In this document: one piece after another, positions 23,733 to 35,690 of the stretch
Numbering within the stretch: position 1 is the first letter of the stretch
Layout: every line of letters starts with the position of its first letter
Assembly: GCA_949752795.1 (NCBI GenBank)
Contig: OX457058.1
Span: forward strand, 156,002,353-156,066,352
Reading direction: 5' to 3'
DNA: 64,000 nucleotides
From: Hyperoodon ampullatus
Taxonomy: Eukaryota > Chordata > Mammalia > Artiodactyla > Ziphiidae
Translations under genes and position numbers: made by a program
Notes under the pieces: generated by a model
Told to the model about the DNA's origin: nothing
The model's database searches: none
What the model saw: the letters and a program-made list of their open reading frames with translations, nothing else

Positions 23733-25802
23733 TATGAAGTACCCTCTGCCACTCTGTTTGGGCTTGTCTTCCCTTTCTTTTCTGATTTTCATTGGTTTGA
23801 CTGAATTCTTTGTTTGTTTCTTGAAATTTAGCTGCTCACCTCTTGTTTAATAGGCCAAGGATAAATCCCCACAGCAACAAACACCTTCTTGTTTCTGCAT
23901 GAGGTTTTGATGTCAATTTCTGGTTTCTGACAGTGGCGGTTTCTTTACTAGAAGATTTGTTTTCTAAGTTTCCTTTCTTGGTTTTTTGAATCGTTTAGCT
24001 TTGTGTAAAACATGCTACTTTGGTCCATCTTTTGATCAAGCACATTCCCATTAAGTCCAACTCCTTGGTCACCACTCAAAACAGTCAAAGCAGAGGACAG
24101 GGACAGGGCATGAGATGGAAGCAAAATGGGAGGGTGGTGTTTGAGAGAACGAAGCCATGTGAGTGGGATGAGAAATGCGTTGTTTGAAGCTCCACAAGGA
24201 CTGTTCACATGGGAAATTCTGGTGGCCTTGATGACACTAGTATCTCTTTATATTTACTTTCTCCTAGTGGGGAGCACAAGTCACATTACTTCTGTTGTCC
24301 CATCGGGGAAAAATTCTATAAGTTCAGAGTCTGTGACACATGGAAGGATGGTGTGGCTCCTGATATGTATCCCTTCATCCTTCCTGACATTCCTACCCTT
24401 ACTAGACAGCCCTTTTGATAAAAATTATTGTCACACTGTTACCAGTTACTCTGTTCTTATATAATACATATCCAGTTTTCCTTAGTGTTGAAAAATTATG
24501 ACAGTTTCAAATTTGTAGCTTTATTGAGAGAGGACCTGTTCTTCTACTGTAATTACCTATAATGATACTTTGGACATCCCTCTTTTATGGCCTCACATCC
24601 TCTCAGGTTGCTGACCTTCTTGACTGGATTCTAATCAATCTTCTATGGAGAGTGAGGACCTCTTGGTTTTTGGAAGGAAAAAAAGCAATCTCTATTTCTG
24701 CTGATTCTACTCAGTAGAAAGTTGGTGCCCTGTGTGTTGACAGGATTAGTGATACAGCTGCGCTCAAACTTTCTAAGCCTCTGATTTGTTTGGCTATGTA
24801 GAATATGTTTAGATACACAACTCCTTCATAAAGATGTCAGTGGAATGGCTTGTCAGAGGCATGGAGAAGACATGATGGACAAATGTATCAGATGCAGGAC
24901 GATACACAACCCTAGATGTCCTGGTGGGAAGGTGGGAAATCAATACCAGTCTTATCTGCTGTCAGGTCAACTGGTCACTCTTGAAAAATGACGATACAAC
25001 AATCCTAAAAATCTCTAGGACACAGAAGACTGTTTTGAGCAGTGACTTGTTTAGTTGTGTCTCTCTTTTTTTTTCCCCAAGTTGCAGCTTTTACAACACT
25101 ATGCCCTTTTTCTTTTCCAAGCACATTTGATTTCTGTTGTCAGTGTGTCTCTTGGTTTTTCTTTGGTTTGTGTATGTGTGTGTTTGGTTATTTTGGGTTT
25201 TGTTTTTCTCTTTTGCTAGATCTTTGTGGGTGTTCTTTAGTTTCCAATCCTCCCCACCATCAGCCATGGTAAATCAAAAGATGGTATTCAACCCTTCAAA
25301 GGCCCAAAGCCTGCGGCCCGCATAGCAAACAGCCTTGAGAACAGAGTGTACTGAGCAGCCTGCAGGGACTGGCATTCCCCTGTCCCCCTCACCTTCCCCT
25401 CCCTACACCATCCTCCCCACCTGAAACCAACCAACCAGAGTGCATACCTGAAACCACCTCCAGTAGCCTACTGTCAAGTTCTCTGAAAAACAACAGAAGA
25501 AATAAAAGTAAAAAAAATAATGCCTCCCACAACTAAAACGAAAACAAATGTGCCCTCCTAACTAGCTCACAGAAAAGAAGATAGGGTCAGTTTTTAACTG
25601 TCTATTTCAAAGTAAGACAGAGCCAGAGATATAAGGAATATTCAGCCCCATGGGGTCCTGGGGAAATGCACTTTTTTTTTTTTCCTTTTTAGATGTTGTT
25701 TTGTAAGATTAGAAGGCCAACTATGACAGGTCTCACATCTTAGAAGGAAAAATGGAGGTGGAGGGAGATAAAAGGGGATGAAGAAAGAGATGAACAGGTG
25801 TC
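23733..25802. other. Intron sequence, nothing recognised
   Basis: The short frames at 24126-24464 and 24924-25325 overlap in several phases, which argues against coding. No named repeat was seen. Confidence 0.5.
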
Positions 25803-25866
25803 CTCTCTCTCTCTCTGTCTCTCTTTCTCTCTCCCTCTCTCTCTCTCTCTCTCACACATACACACA
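25803..25866 (+). repeat. (CT)n microsatellite
   Basis: A pyrimidine run of ctctct with occasional g and t, followed by cacacatacacacag. Confidence 0.95.
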
Positions 25867-25946
25867 GTCATGGATCCCAGGTGTATTCCTAGAAGCATTA
25901 TTTTTTGAATTTTAAACTGTCACGAAAATCTGGGAGGTGTGCTTTT

Positions 25947-26160
25947 TTTTTTTTTTTTTTTCCTTTTTGCGGTCCACGGGCCTCTCACCGCTGCGGCCTC
26001 TCCCATTGTGGAGCACAGGCTCCGGACGCACAGGCTCAGCGGCCATGGCTCAAGGGCCCAGCTGCTCCGCGGCATGTGGGATCTTCCCGGACCAGGGCAC
26101 AAACCCGCGTCCCCTCCATCAGCAGGCGGACTCTCAAGCACTGCGCCACCAGGGAAGCCC
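25947..26160 (-). mobile_element. CHR-type SINE, antisense
   Basis: A T run, then gcggtccacgggcctctcacc, through to ccaccagggaagccc. The target duplication is gaggtgtgctttt (25934-25946) and the same word at 26163-26175. Open frames on both strands here are shadows of its GC-rich body. Confidence 0.92.
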
Positions 26161-26175
26161 GAGAGGTGTGCTTTT

Positions 26176-26925
26176 GTAAAAGACTCTGCTTTTGCCTCCT
26201 GGCTCCTTTCTGCACATGATCGGTGTAGCTCTCCTAAGTTGAGGCGTCTTAGGCAAAAGAGCACTGTGCTTCTCTAGAAACAATGGCCACTTCTTTTTTC
26301 CCTGAAGGGTATGGTTCGCCACAATGACTGGTTTGAATTTACTTTCTTTCAAACCTAACACAGAAAACTGAACTTAAATTCCTTGTACATGTGTACACAA
26401 CTCTTCATACTCATGCTTTGTTTGAAGGTTCTCTTCCCCCCCTCCCTAGAATATAGCCCTTCATAAATGCTTTTTTTCTCCGTGTCATGAATTCATATTA
26501 CCCTTTTTTTCATGACAGTAGAAGACATCTCCAAGCAGAGTGCGCATTTACGTACACAATCCCCAAAACTAATTTCAGAGGATCCCTCTCTCCATTTAAG
26601 TTGTGTCTCTTTTCTAGCACAGGCACGAATGATATTCCAATTTATTTCAAATTGTTCACACATATAAGGTCATGATATAAATGTCTGTATTTTTCTGATG
26701 TAACGTGTCTCTTAAATATCAAGGGGACTAGGCTTTTCCAAGGGCCTTGCTTTCTGAAGATAGCCAGCCGTGGCAATAGCAGCCATGAGCAATGTCCAGC
26801 TACACATAGCACGTTTTTAAAAGCTTTGAGGTTGGCCATTGACCAATCATATTTTTATCTCTTAGTATTAAAAGATATAATAATTTTTAATATTATAGTA
26901 TTTTTAAATATTTTGAAAACCTTAT
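26176..26925. other. Intron sequence, nothing recognised
   Basis: No exon, RNA gene or named repeat was seen. Confidence 0.5.
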
Positions 26926-27050
26926 TTTAATCTCACAGTAACTTTCTGAGATAAATCAATAGTGTTTTTATGATTGCTTGATAGATGTGAAACAAAGAAA
27001 GTAGGTCACAGAGGTGGGACTTACCCATGTCTCTAAACTACTTAGTCATC
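26926..27050. repeat. MIR-like fragment (tentative)
   Basis: The wording taatctcacagtaactttctgagataaat, then gatgtgaaacaaagaaagtaggtcacagaggtggga, is a diverged MIR pattern. Confidence 0.4.
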
Positions 27051-29630
27051 ATGGGTTGTCTGTTACCTCCACAGATCAATACTGTGGATCAGTGATGTGA
27101 CAGACTTAATGACTTCTAACTGCTTTCATGATGGTCACCTTTTAAACATGCACGGAAGGCATCTTTTTCTTAGTGCTTGGTTTGAATTGAGCCATACAGC
27201 AGAAAAGTCAATCAGTATTGGTACAGACTCATTCATGGGCCTGTAAGAATCCTCAGCAGAATGCAGGCAACCCTTCTTCAGTGGTGGAGGCTTGTAGGCA
27301 GTGCCGTGCAGCTTGGTTAATCGCATTCAGATTCTCCAGATGTTCTCTCTCTGGAAACATGGACTTGCAGACTACTGTTTACAGTATGCATCACTGAAGA
27401 CATAAAACTCCTAGAAACATTCACGTCTTCCGTGCTCAACCTGAAGCTCATCAATATGGAAAATAATAATTTCTCTTTATTTACTAAAATTAAATGAAAA
27501 AACTGAAACAGAATGAACAGCACACACACACATACCCACATCCCTCAACTACCATGCCAAGGCTCAGGCAGAGAGAGGACTTTGGCTGCTACTTGAGATC
27601 TAAAGGAAATTGCCTTCCCAGGTCAGTTCTTCTGATTCATTTTTCATTAAAAAATACATCATCACTATCAAGACCACCCTCTCAGACCCTGTGAACAAGG
27701 AACTGGGGTAGATTTTTCTCCTCAAACTTATTCTTCAAGTAAAGTAGCAAAATAATTTTTCACTCTTGACTTAACATACCCAATTGTCTGCTATCTTGAA
27801 AGCTCCAAGTCCTCACATTGTTTTAAAGACACCATTCAGTGCATGGAATCACTTGAGTGAACCCAGAAGGACAAGCCCAACCCAACACCTCTGCCTAGAC
27901 CAGGTCCTTGACTAAGAATACATCCTCAGCAGCACAGAAACCAAAGCAGAAAACAACTTCTTGTTTAAAATTCTTGGGGTTGTTGCTTTAGGCTCTTTCC
28001 CCTTCCTTGTCTGAAGCACGCCCATACTTCTGCTTCCCCTCTTTCTTGAATCCACCAGTGAGGGGCATTTCTCCAGCCTCGGGGGATGGTAGGTGAACCG
28101 GCAGCTGAGGCGTCACTTCTTCCTCCCTCCCTGCCCTCCCCTTCCCCAGTCCTCACCAGGGGCATGGCCTCCTCTGTCAGGTGATCGTACCAGTTGCTCC
28201 AGGGCTGTTTGCTCCCACTTTTCTGTTGCGGTTGACGACACATGACAAACCTAACCGCACGAAACCAAACCCAGATTTTTCTCAAGAGATGTTCTTCTGG
28301 GGAACAAATAAGCTCCCTGCCCCCTTCCTCAGAATGCTTGGGTGCTATAAATTGCTCCTATCTGGATTCACGTAGTTTCATTCTGCCTTGTCATTTGCCA
28401 CTGGTTTCCTTCTCGCTTGCTTAAAATGGTTTTCTTCAGGAAATTCAAATCGTGGCATTATCTTCCACAAGTCCTCCAAAACTATTGGGTTAACCTTAGC
28501 TAGAAGAAAAGCACAGTTTCTAACTGTCTTTTTTTCCTGTAATTTTCTCCTTTTCTGTATCGTTTTACTTCTACCTTTTAATGTCCGGCTTTAAACAAAT
28601 TCTTATAGGAATTCCCACAATTGAAAACCAAACTTAGGTTCAACTGGGCAGCCTGGTAACAGTTAACCTGAGACATTTCTCTGACCATGCTGCCCAACCC
28701 CTACTAACACCCATTGACTCTGCTCTAGACCTTTTATGCTGTGTGTCCCTGACTCCAAACAGATATTAATAAAAGGATAGATACTCTGATCTCTGGCACA
28801 AAATACCTTGTCTGGTGACCAGCACAAGAAAATTAACCACCCTTTATTCCCTCTCTTTCCCATTAAAAAAAAAGAATTTTCTTGCTTCAAGACGCAGGAT
28901 CACAGAGTGAAATAGGTAGGATGTCAAAGGTGCCCAAGACCTCCTCCTCATGTGCCTGTCTCGCCTTCTCCTCAAATGCTGTGGGCGCTTGATTCAGTCT
29001 GAGCATTCAGGCAGGAAGACGGAGATGGGCTTCATGAGGGGGTTGGTCTGGGGGCCTTTGAAACCACAGCAGAGACCCCAATCAATTATGATAACATCAT
29101 ACAACTCCTTTTAACCAGCACCCGAGCCCACCTCTCTAAAATCTGGGATGGGTGTTTGTGCGGTTAGCTGTTTGCAAGTGGCCATTTTATGACAGAAAAT
29201 GACCAGGTGGTGTTAACCCTTTCCTTACCTCTGAGGATAATGGCAAATCTGCCTGCATAAATTTCTATAGCATTTGGGGCCTGACCTGAGGAGAGAGGGT
29301 GGAGGGAGTTTGGTTTTAGAAAAAGAGAAAGGGTTAAATACTGCACTGAGAAACTTCATGTACAGATTTTTTTAAATGATACGATATGTCAGACTGGTGA
29401 TATATCTTTGAAATACTAAAACAAAAATTGTCTTGATGCTACTTTTAAAGATAAATTTTAAGAAAAACCAGTTGTAGAGGGAAACAAACTAAAACCAGCA
29501 TTTGGTGGGGAAATTTTTGAAGTATTTTCCAAGTTTAACAAAATTAATATTTCAAAGTCCAGTTTTGAAATACTTTATATAAGTGAATAGGATTTTTGAA
29601 AGAAAAAAAAGAAGCCTACTCGGTGTCTAC
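27051..29630. other. Intron sequence, less AT-rich around 28000-28250
   Basis: No exon with neurexin similarity was found. The 106-codon minus-strand frame at 27965-28285 has no recognisable domain. A pyrimidine-rich patch lies near 28110-28150. Confidence 0.45.
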
Positions 29631-29785
29631 TGTGGATATATATGTATACCAGTATATATCTCTATACATACGTGTATATATATATGTGTGTGTGTGTATA
29701 TATATATGTATCCAACTTTACTAAACAATATACTGTACATATACACCCACGCTTAAACTTGTGCATACTGTATATATATATATAA
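29631..29785 (+). repeat. TA/TG microsatellite upstream of the microexon
   Basis: Alternating (TA)n, (TG)n and (TA)n runs at 29631-29712, then a further (TA)n at 29770-29783. The end lies about 119 nt before the microexon. Confidence 0.92.
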
Positions 29786-29868
29786 AATGGCCACATTTCT
29801 TGCGTGTGTCTGTCCCCGGAAGGGTGGACTGATTGTTTTTGGATGTCTGCAGCTGTTACCTTGAAGGA

Positions 29869-29904
29869 TGCAATTTCATCTTTCATTTATTTTTCCCCAT
29901 CTAG
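29869..29904 (+). promoter_or_regulatory. Splice acceptor of the 27-nt microexon
   Basis: A U-rich tract of about 25 nt ends in cccatctag. Candidate branch points are the A of two TTCAT motifs at 29878 and 29885, 27 and 20 nt before the exon. A TGC at 29869-29871, 34 nt upstream, is of the kind bound by the neuronal microexon factor SRRM4, but a trinucleotide is weak evidence. Confidence 0.75.
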
Positions 29905-29931
29905 ACTGTATCAGGATAAACTGTAACTCCA
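29905..29931 (+). CDS. NRXN3: Neurexin-3 27-nt microexon (DCIRINCNS)
   Basis: This very short exon is recognised by its peptide, its phase and its splice sites. It starts AC after a CTAG acceptor and ends with a single A before GTAAGT. Joined to the G that ends the exon at 23523-23726, it reads D C I R I N C N S and leaves A as the first base of the next codon. In neurexins this peptide follows VNL in LNS4 and carries two cysteines. It immediately precedes the 10-residue alternatively used segment of splice site 3 (family knowledge). Identity of peptide, phase 1 on both sides, strand and order all agree with the upstream exon, so chance is very unlikely. Whether the exon is constitutive cannot be read from DNA. 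Confidence 0.92.
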
Positions 29932-29937
29932 GTAAGT
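29929..29937 (+). promoter_or_regulatory. Strong splice donor of the microexon
   Basis: The sequence CCA followed by GTAAGT matches the U1 consensus at all six intronic positions. A strong donor is typical of exons too short for ordinary exon definition. Confidence 0.85.
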
Positions 29938-29940
29938 TTT

Positions 29941-31171
29941 CCCTCAAGTTTCATTTTGTTCTTTAAAAAAAAAAAGAAAACTGACTTTATTTTGTTTACT
30001 GTTTTATGAGCTGTTTTTTATTTGAATTATTTTATTTTTTGACAGTGGAGTTGGGGGGAGCTGGGGTTGACAAGCTGAAGGGCTGGGGTGATGGTTTGGG
30101 CTGAGTGTGGCCCCGGGTGTGGTTTCGGAATTGCGGCAGGTCCTCTCTTCTTTCCTTGCATTTGTTCTATATGCGGAAAAGGAGGAAAGGGTACCTGGAT
30201 AATGACATAGTTTGAAAATGAATTGAAATGGTAATTTGTTGTTTTGGGAAAATAACTCTCAGGGGTGGACAAAAAGCATTAGAGCAACCAGAATGCACTT
30301 CTCCACTACCAAAAGCTTCAGAAAATGAAAGCAAAGTTCATGACCCACAAGGTGACTGCCAACTCTGACATTTCTTTCTTGGCATTTATCGCTGTAGGTG
30401 TTTTTTTTTTTTTCCCTAAGGAGGGTGGGCAAAGCATTGCTCTTGGTAATAATGCAACATTTTAACCAAAGACTTGAGATACATTCTAGCTCTTCTGAAT
30501 AAAGAATGACAGACTGTTATTTTTACCTTATTCCATTCAAATATTCCACCTCTTGAAGAAGGGTCTTAAGGAGGAACAGGCTGAATGCTACTCACGTATT
30601 TCTTCCTCTGTCTCAGAAGTGCACATTAACTGGAGTCATGAAGTAGGGCAGTAGGAGGAGAAAGAGGAAAGATGGGCATGAGGGAAAGAGTAGAACTAGG
30701 TGATAAAAGGAAGAAAGGAAGAAATATACTTTGAGCTCTATAGTGTGTTATATTAGTGAAGGCAGCTAAATAACAATTAAGCAACTAGGGTAATTGGTTA
30801 GGGTGATAAGCCACAATAGATAATCCCAGCATTTCAATGGCTCAACAAAAATGGTTTCTTTCTTGTTCGGGCAAAGTCCAGTGTCAGTTGAGCAGCTCTC
30901 CTGATCAGCTCTCTTCAAAGAAGTAATTCAGGCATCTAAGATTCTTCCATGAGTTGGATTCAACAACCTTGGAGTTTTTCACTTCCCATTCTATCCATAG
31001 GGAAGAGAGAGAGAGCTTGGATAGTTATGCAATATGTTTTATTGCCTTGCCTGAAAATGCCATACATCGCTTCTGCTTAAATTTTGTCAGACATGGTCCC
31101 ATCTTAAACTCAGAGGAAAGGGAAATACAGTCTTCCTGTGGACCAAAATTGGATTGATTGAGCATCTAACG
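29941..31171. other. Intron sequence after the microexon, nothing recognised
   Basis: The first 500 nt include a purine-rich patch (30045-30130: tggagttggggggagctgggg). Otherwise only unremarkable intron sequence. Confidence 0.45.
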
Positions 31172-31229
31172 CACATGATTCTCAGTATTATCTCCTGAAA
31201 CACACATGATTCTCAGTATTATCTCCTGA
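31172..31229 (+). repeat. Two-copy tandem duplication, period 31
   Basis: A 27-bp unit (cacatgattctcagtattatc followed by tcctga) occurs perfectly at 31172-31198 and 31203-31229. Confidence 0.95.
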
Positions 31230-31654
31230 TTTTTTGCTTCTTTCCTTGCTAGGGTCTTTCTGTAGGAACAAACTCAGAAAAGGAGATAGCCTCTTACATT
31301 TCATTTACTTGTTTATCCCATCCTTCTAAAAATTTTAAAGGTGTTAGCTGGTTTAACCTTTCTTGGGAGATATATTATCAGGATGACAAACAAATAAAGC
31401 CCAAATCCACTTCTGGGGGGGCAAATGTTCCATATAAATGAACAACAACAACAAAAAGAAATGTAAAAAATTGATATAAACAACAACTTCCTAAAGTACA
31501 GTGCTTTCTGCTTGTCTTGGCATCCCTTTCAGTTAATTTAAGCAATGTCCTATATTGCTGTGTTTAAATATTTCTAATTAGCCAGAAATTTCTCATGATA
31601 TTTAGATCGTTACAAGTCTAATTGAAACATCCTTTTTCTCCAAAGACTGGCATT
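31230..31654. other. Intron sequence, nothing recognised
   Basis: AT-rich sequence with a short caacaacaacaa run near 31442. No other feature. Confidence 0.5.
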
Positions 31655-31975
31655 TTCTCTTTCTTTAAGCAGCTTTATTGATATATAATTTCCATACCAC
31701 AGAGTTCATCCATTGTAAGCCTACAGTTCAGTGATTTTTATTAAATTTCTAGGGTTGTCCAAATATCACCATATTCACATTTTAGAACATTTCCAACACT
31801 CCCCAAATTTCTCTTATGTCCTTTTGCAGTTAATCCCTTCTCCTACCCATACTCCTAGACAGCTGTTGGTCTGCTTTTGTCTCTATAAACCTGCCTTTTC
31901 TGGGCATTTTGTATAAATGGAATCATGTAACATATAGTCATCTGTGTCTGGCTTCTTAAAAATATATAGCATATC
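31655..31975 (-). repeat. Ancient L1 3' UTR fragment, antisense
   Basis: The wording gctttattgatatataatttccataccac, agttcagtgatttttattaaatt and aatggaatcatgtaacata is the reverse of a common old L1M 3' region. Confidence 0.65.
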
Positions 31976-34900
31976 TATAGAAAACTTTTTCTTTTCCTTT
32001 TGCATTAGTTTCCAGAAGGAAATAAGATGAAAGCTGAGCATGAAGGTGGAAAACGTCTTCCAAAGTTGAATCTGGCACCTTCTGGCTTCAGAGACTTATT
32101 TGCAGAACAGAACTAAGGGAGTTATTTGATCAGGGTATCAGGGCCTGCTTTTTGTGTTCTATCCATACTTTATCTTACATTTAATTCCATATATTCCATC
32201 TGATCAACCATGGAGAGTCATCATAAGACAAGTTCCCAAATTCTTTCTCCTGGGAATACAGTGATTCTTCTCCAGGACACAGATGCCAGCAGATTTTCTA
32301 AGCCTGATAAAAGATTTTCTATTCAGAGCCACCAAAAGCAGCATTGAGAGGAAATGCACACAGCAAAGATGCGTTCCCAACTTTGATCACAGAATAGAAA
32401 GAATATAACTGGTTTAAATCAGTATTTAGGTCAAAAGCCAAGATTGGATTTTGAAAAATCAATTTTGAATCCTCATGATAAATCTTTAATATACTGAGGA
32501 AGTTAGTTTTGGTGAAAGCATCAGAGAAAGAATACATAGTGCCCACTAGTTGCACGGGGGTTGAATAGAAACAAAACAAAACAAAACACAAGCTCTTCAA
32601 ACTAATCTAAGTCCTTTAATGCTGAGGTGTATAGATGTGTACCCAGGGTAATGTAGAGTCACAAAGTATATGTGATACATTTTCTTGAAGTTAATTGTTG
32701 ATTTGGAGTAAAAACTTGAATTGAGAGCAAAGTGATATATGATGCAGAAGAATGCAAATAAACATGAATCTTATTTAATAGATAAATCTTATTCTTATGT
32801 TTTAAGAAAAAACATTAGAATTCAAAGACCTATCATTTTTATTGTGTATCTTCTCTATTCCATTCCCACCATTATTGGCACGTGGGGAGAAAAGTTTGAG
32901 AAGACTATACAACTAAATTAGGAGATAAAACAGGTACAGGTGACTAGAACTTCTAAACCCCTCTTCTCACATACATATCAGAGTTCATAGTTCAACCTGT
33001 TATAGAATCTCAAGTTGTTTCTGTAATCTCAGGTTGTGCGGATCCTGTCTCTTACACAGTTTTTCACTGGAAGAGTACAAGAAATAAGATTGATTTGCAG
33101 CCTGAGCGTGAGAGGGAAGGTCTTTCCACTTACTCCTGAGCTCCAGCTGGCATTTCAGTAGCTGTCATAGGGTGCAATTGCTCAAGCTGCAACACAAAAC
33201 TTTTTTCTCTTGAAGGGACATAGTGAATTAAACTTTAAGTTTGGATATAAGTTCATGAATTTTTCCAGTTAATTCTTTTTTAGAATGCCTGTTCTGTGAA
33301 AAGTCAGTCACGTAACATACTGAATGACATCATCTGGTTTTTTTTTTCCTGTTCATCTGCCTCAAAATATTGTTCGTTCAGGGAAATGGCTATTTCCAAG
33401 GGTGTGTGTGACTGTCTTTTTAATGGCAAGAAGAACATGAAGAAGGACCATCTTCCAGTGTGAGGAGAAAACAACTGGACATGATAGAGGGCAGTGATCA
33501 CAAGACAAAAGCCTTTTTCCTTTTGGCTTTCTTGGCTGGCCCTTCTGTCAGTAACTGACACAGCTCCATGGCAAGGGTTTCCAAGAAGCAGAAACAATTT
33601 TCTAATCAGGTTCTCTGCCTTTCTCCCTTTCTTACTTTCTCTTTTCCAGTACTTTGTCTTTCCCCATAATATCTATGGTATACTTATCATTACTCATTCC
33701 AAATCTTACTACCCCTGCTTTCAAAATCCTGCAAGAATACCACACCATAAACTTTTCTCAGGCTGTGATCACCCAACGTTTATTAGAGACTGTGCCAATC
33801 AAAGTCTTTGGTTGAATCGGGGATATGCTGTGTTTGATTCATCTGCCAGGGATATTTCAAAATAAGTAGTAAGGAAATTTCCAATTTAGAACTGACTTTA
33901 AAACTGCAAAAGAGCAACAGAGTTGGCAGTCATCATGGTGGGTTGAACTCCAGGGTGACCTGGAGCACAGCTAAAGAAAACAGGGTTGCTTTCTGGGAAT
34001 TTCTGGAGGAAATCACTCATTCCTATGGTTCCAGTTCCATGAGGCTGGCCGTACCTAAGAGGCATGCAGTTCTGAAAACAGGTATGAACGTCTTGTTGAT
34101 CTCGTGGGTGTTTGCTCAAATGACAGTCTGTAAAATGGTTTGCCGTCTTTAACCTTGTCTGATTGTGACTCTGCTGCCCTATGATTTCCTAGCCCCTCCT
34201 TCATCCCATCCCTTTTAAGCTGTGTGCTGTATGAATGAATACAGTGACCTCATATTGATTAAATATGAGTATAGTATGAATGAATATAGTGAACACAAAT
34301 TAATGAATATCAGTTTCCCCCTTTTTTCCAATCTTTCTCTCTCAAAGGCTAATTCCTCTGTGTGTGGCCATTTTCTCAATCTTTCTGGAAAGGAGGGCAT
34401 ATATCACATGAAAGTTGTGAGGAAATCATGAGTTTTGTGTATATGCCTGATGATTTAGGTATATGTAGAGCTCCCCCCAGTTACTTTGAACTTGAAGCCT
34501 TACTAATTTACCTGTGATAAGTTTAATTTTTTCCTTCTTTAACATACAAAAATATAATGACCTTAAAACAATGAAGTGCCACAGTGTAGTCATTTGTGTC
34601 TGAGAACAGCTTTTATAATCTTGTCCACTTCCCACAGACTCTGTTATCTTTGAATCATAGAGATGCACAGTAATATAAGAGCTGGAAGAAAATAACATCA
34701 CAAGGATGTTCTATATCTCCAAATCATACCTCTGAAAGCTACTAGTATTTACTAAATATTCCTTCTCTAGCACTTGCTCTGCCTTGCACCTGTTTTTTGC
34801 TTTTTGCCTTCGCTTCTCTGCTTTGGGTTTCCAAGCAGACTCAATGCCAGTGTTTTGGCAAAGTCAACAGGGTGTGGGTGGTTCTTGCTTAATTTAGGCA

Positions 34901-35494
34901 TTAAAATTTATTACACTAGACTTCTGGTTTCCTTCCCTTTTTCTCTGTCTTCCCTGTCTGTGGTACCAGAATAAGTGACATCATCTTTAGGCCTGCTTCA
35001 TCTAGAAATCCCAGAGCTGACTTGTTTAGCTTATCCCTTTAACTCAGAAACACTTACCTCAGGTCAACCAGGAAGGCTGACTTCTTCATTACTAAGTCTC
35101 TGCGAAGGAAACTGTAGAACCTCTCTGGTATCCATTCCAAGATTTGGATCACCATTGCTGTCAGCCTGATCATACTACTTCTCTTAGTAGAGTTTTAGTG
35201 AAGATGGAAAAAAATCACAAAGCAGAATCTTATATCCAATAATGTATTATTCTTTATCCAACTATCAACATCACACCTGAGACTTTGTATTTCTTTATGG
35301 AATGATTATGGTGTACTTCAACTTTTACCAAAACCTGAATTTTAAAAGATAACACATAATTTTGTTTCTCTTTGGAATGTTTTATATTTCTTGTGACATA
35401 TAAAATACCTCACATGTAAGTTTATTCATAGCATCAATAATAGGCAGATTTGACTGTGATAATAGGATGCTTCCTAAACACTGAATATTACAAA
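31976..35494. other. Intron sequence, nothing recognised
   Basis: Several 60-120 codon frames (for example 33494-33865) lack motifs and have overlapping antisense frames. An imperfect duplication of gtatgaatgaata(c/t)agtga lies near 34228-34293. Confidence 0.45.
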
Positions 35495-35690
35495 GAGCAA
35501 AAGGACTCTGGAGCCAGATAGTCTGGGTTCAACCCTTTCTATACCACTAATGAGTTTTGTGTCTGTGGACAATTTACTTTAACCCTGAGTTTCCTCAATT
35601 GTAAAATGTGCATAATTATAGTATCTGTGTCTTTGAGTAAGAACAGAAGCTAGAACATAACATGTGCTAAATGTGTGGTGATGGTGATGG
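35495..35690 (-). repeat. MIR SINE, antisense
   Basis: The wording ggactctggagccagatagtctgggttcaa, then ccctgagtttcctcaattgtaaaatg, is MIR in reverse. Confidence 0.75.

Larger units (their letters stand above)
23727..29904 (+). other. NRXN3: Complete 6178-nt neurexin intron
   Basis: This intron lies between the 204-nt exon and the microexon and is phase 1. It starts GT and ends AG. It contains a CT-rich microsatellite, one antisense CHR SINE, one MIR-like fragment and a TA/TG microsatellite near its 3' end. The rest looks like unique intron sequence. Confidence 0.85.

Noticed and set aside
25905..26277. Four overlapping open frames of 80-114 codons
   Set aside because: They are shadows of the GC-rich CHR SINE body on both strands. 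The same peptides recur at the other SINE copies (5337, 59528, 63089).
27965..28285. A 106-codon minus-strand frame in a less AT-rich patch
   Set aside because: Composition alone explains the length; no recognisable motif, start context or splice structure.
33494..33865. A 123-codon plus-strand frame
   Set aside because: No domain or neurexin similarity, an overlapping antisense frame, and no exon boundaries of note.
35276..35289. A PETLY-like translation (cctgagactttgta) resembling part of the neurexin splice-site-3 segment
   Set aside because: The preceding residues do not fit, there is no AG acceptor in the right place, and ctgagacttt is a common word.
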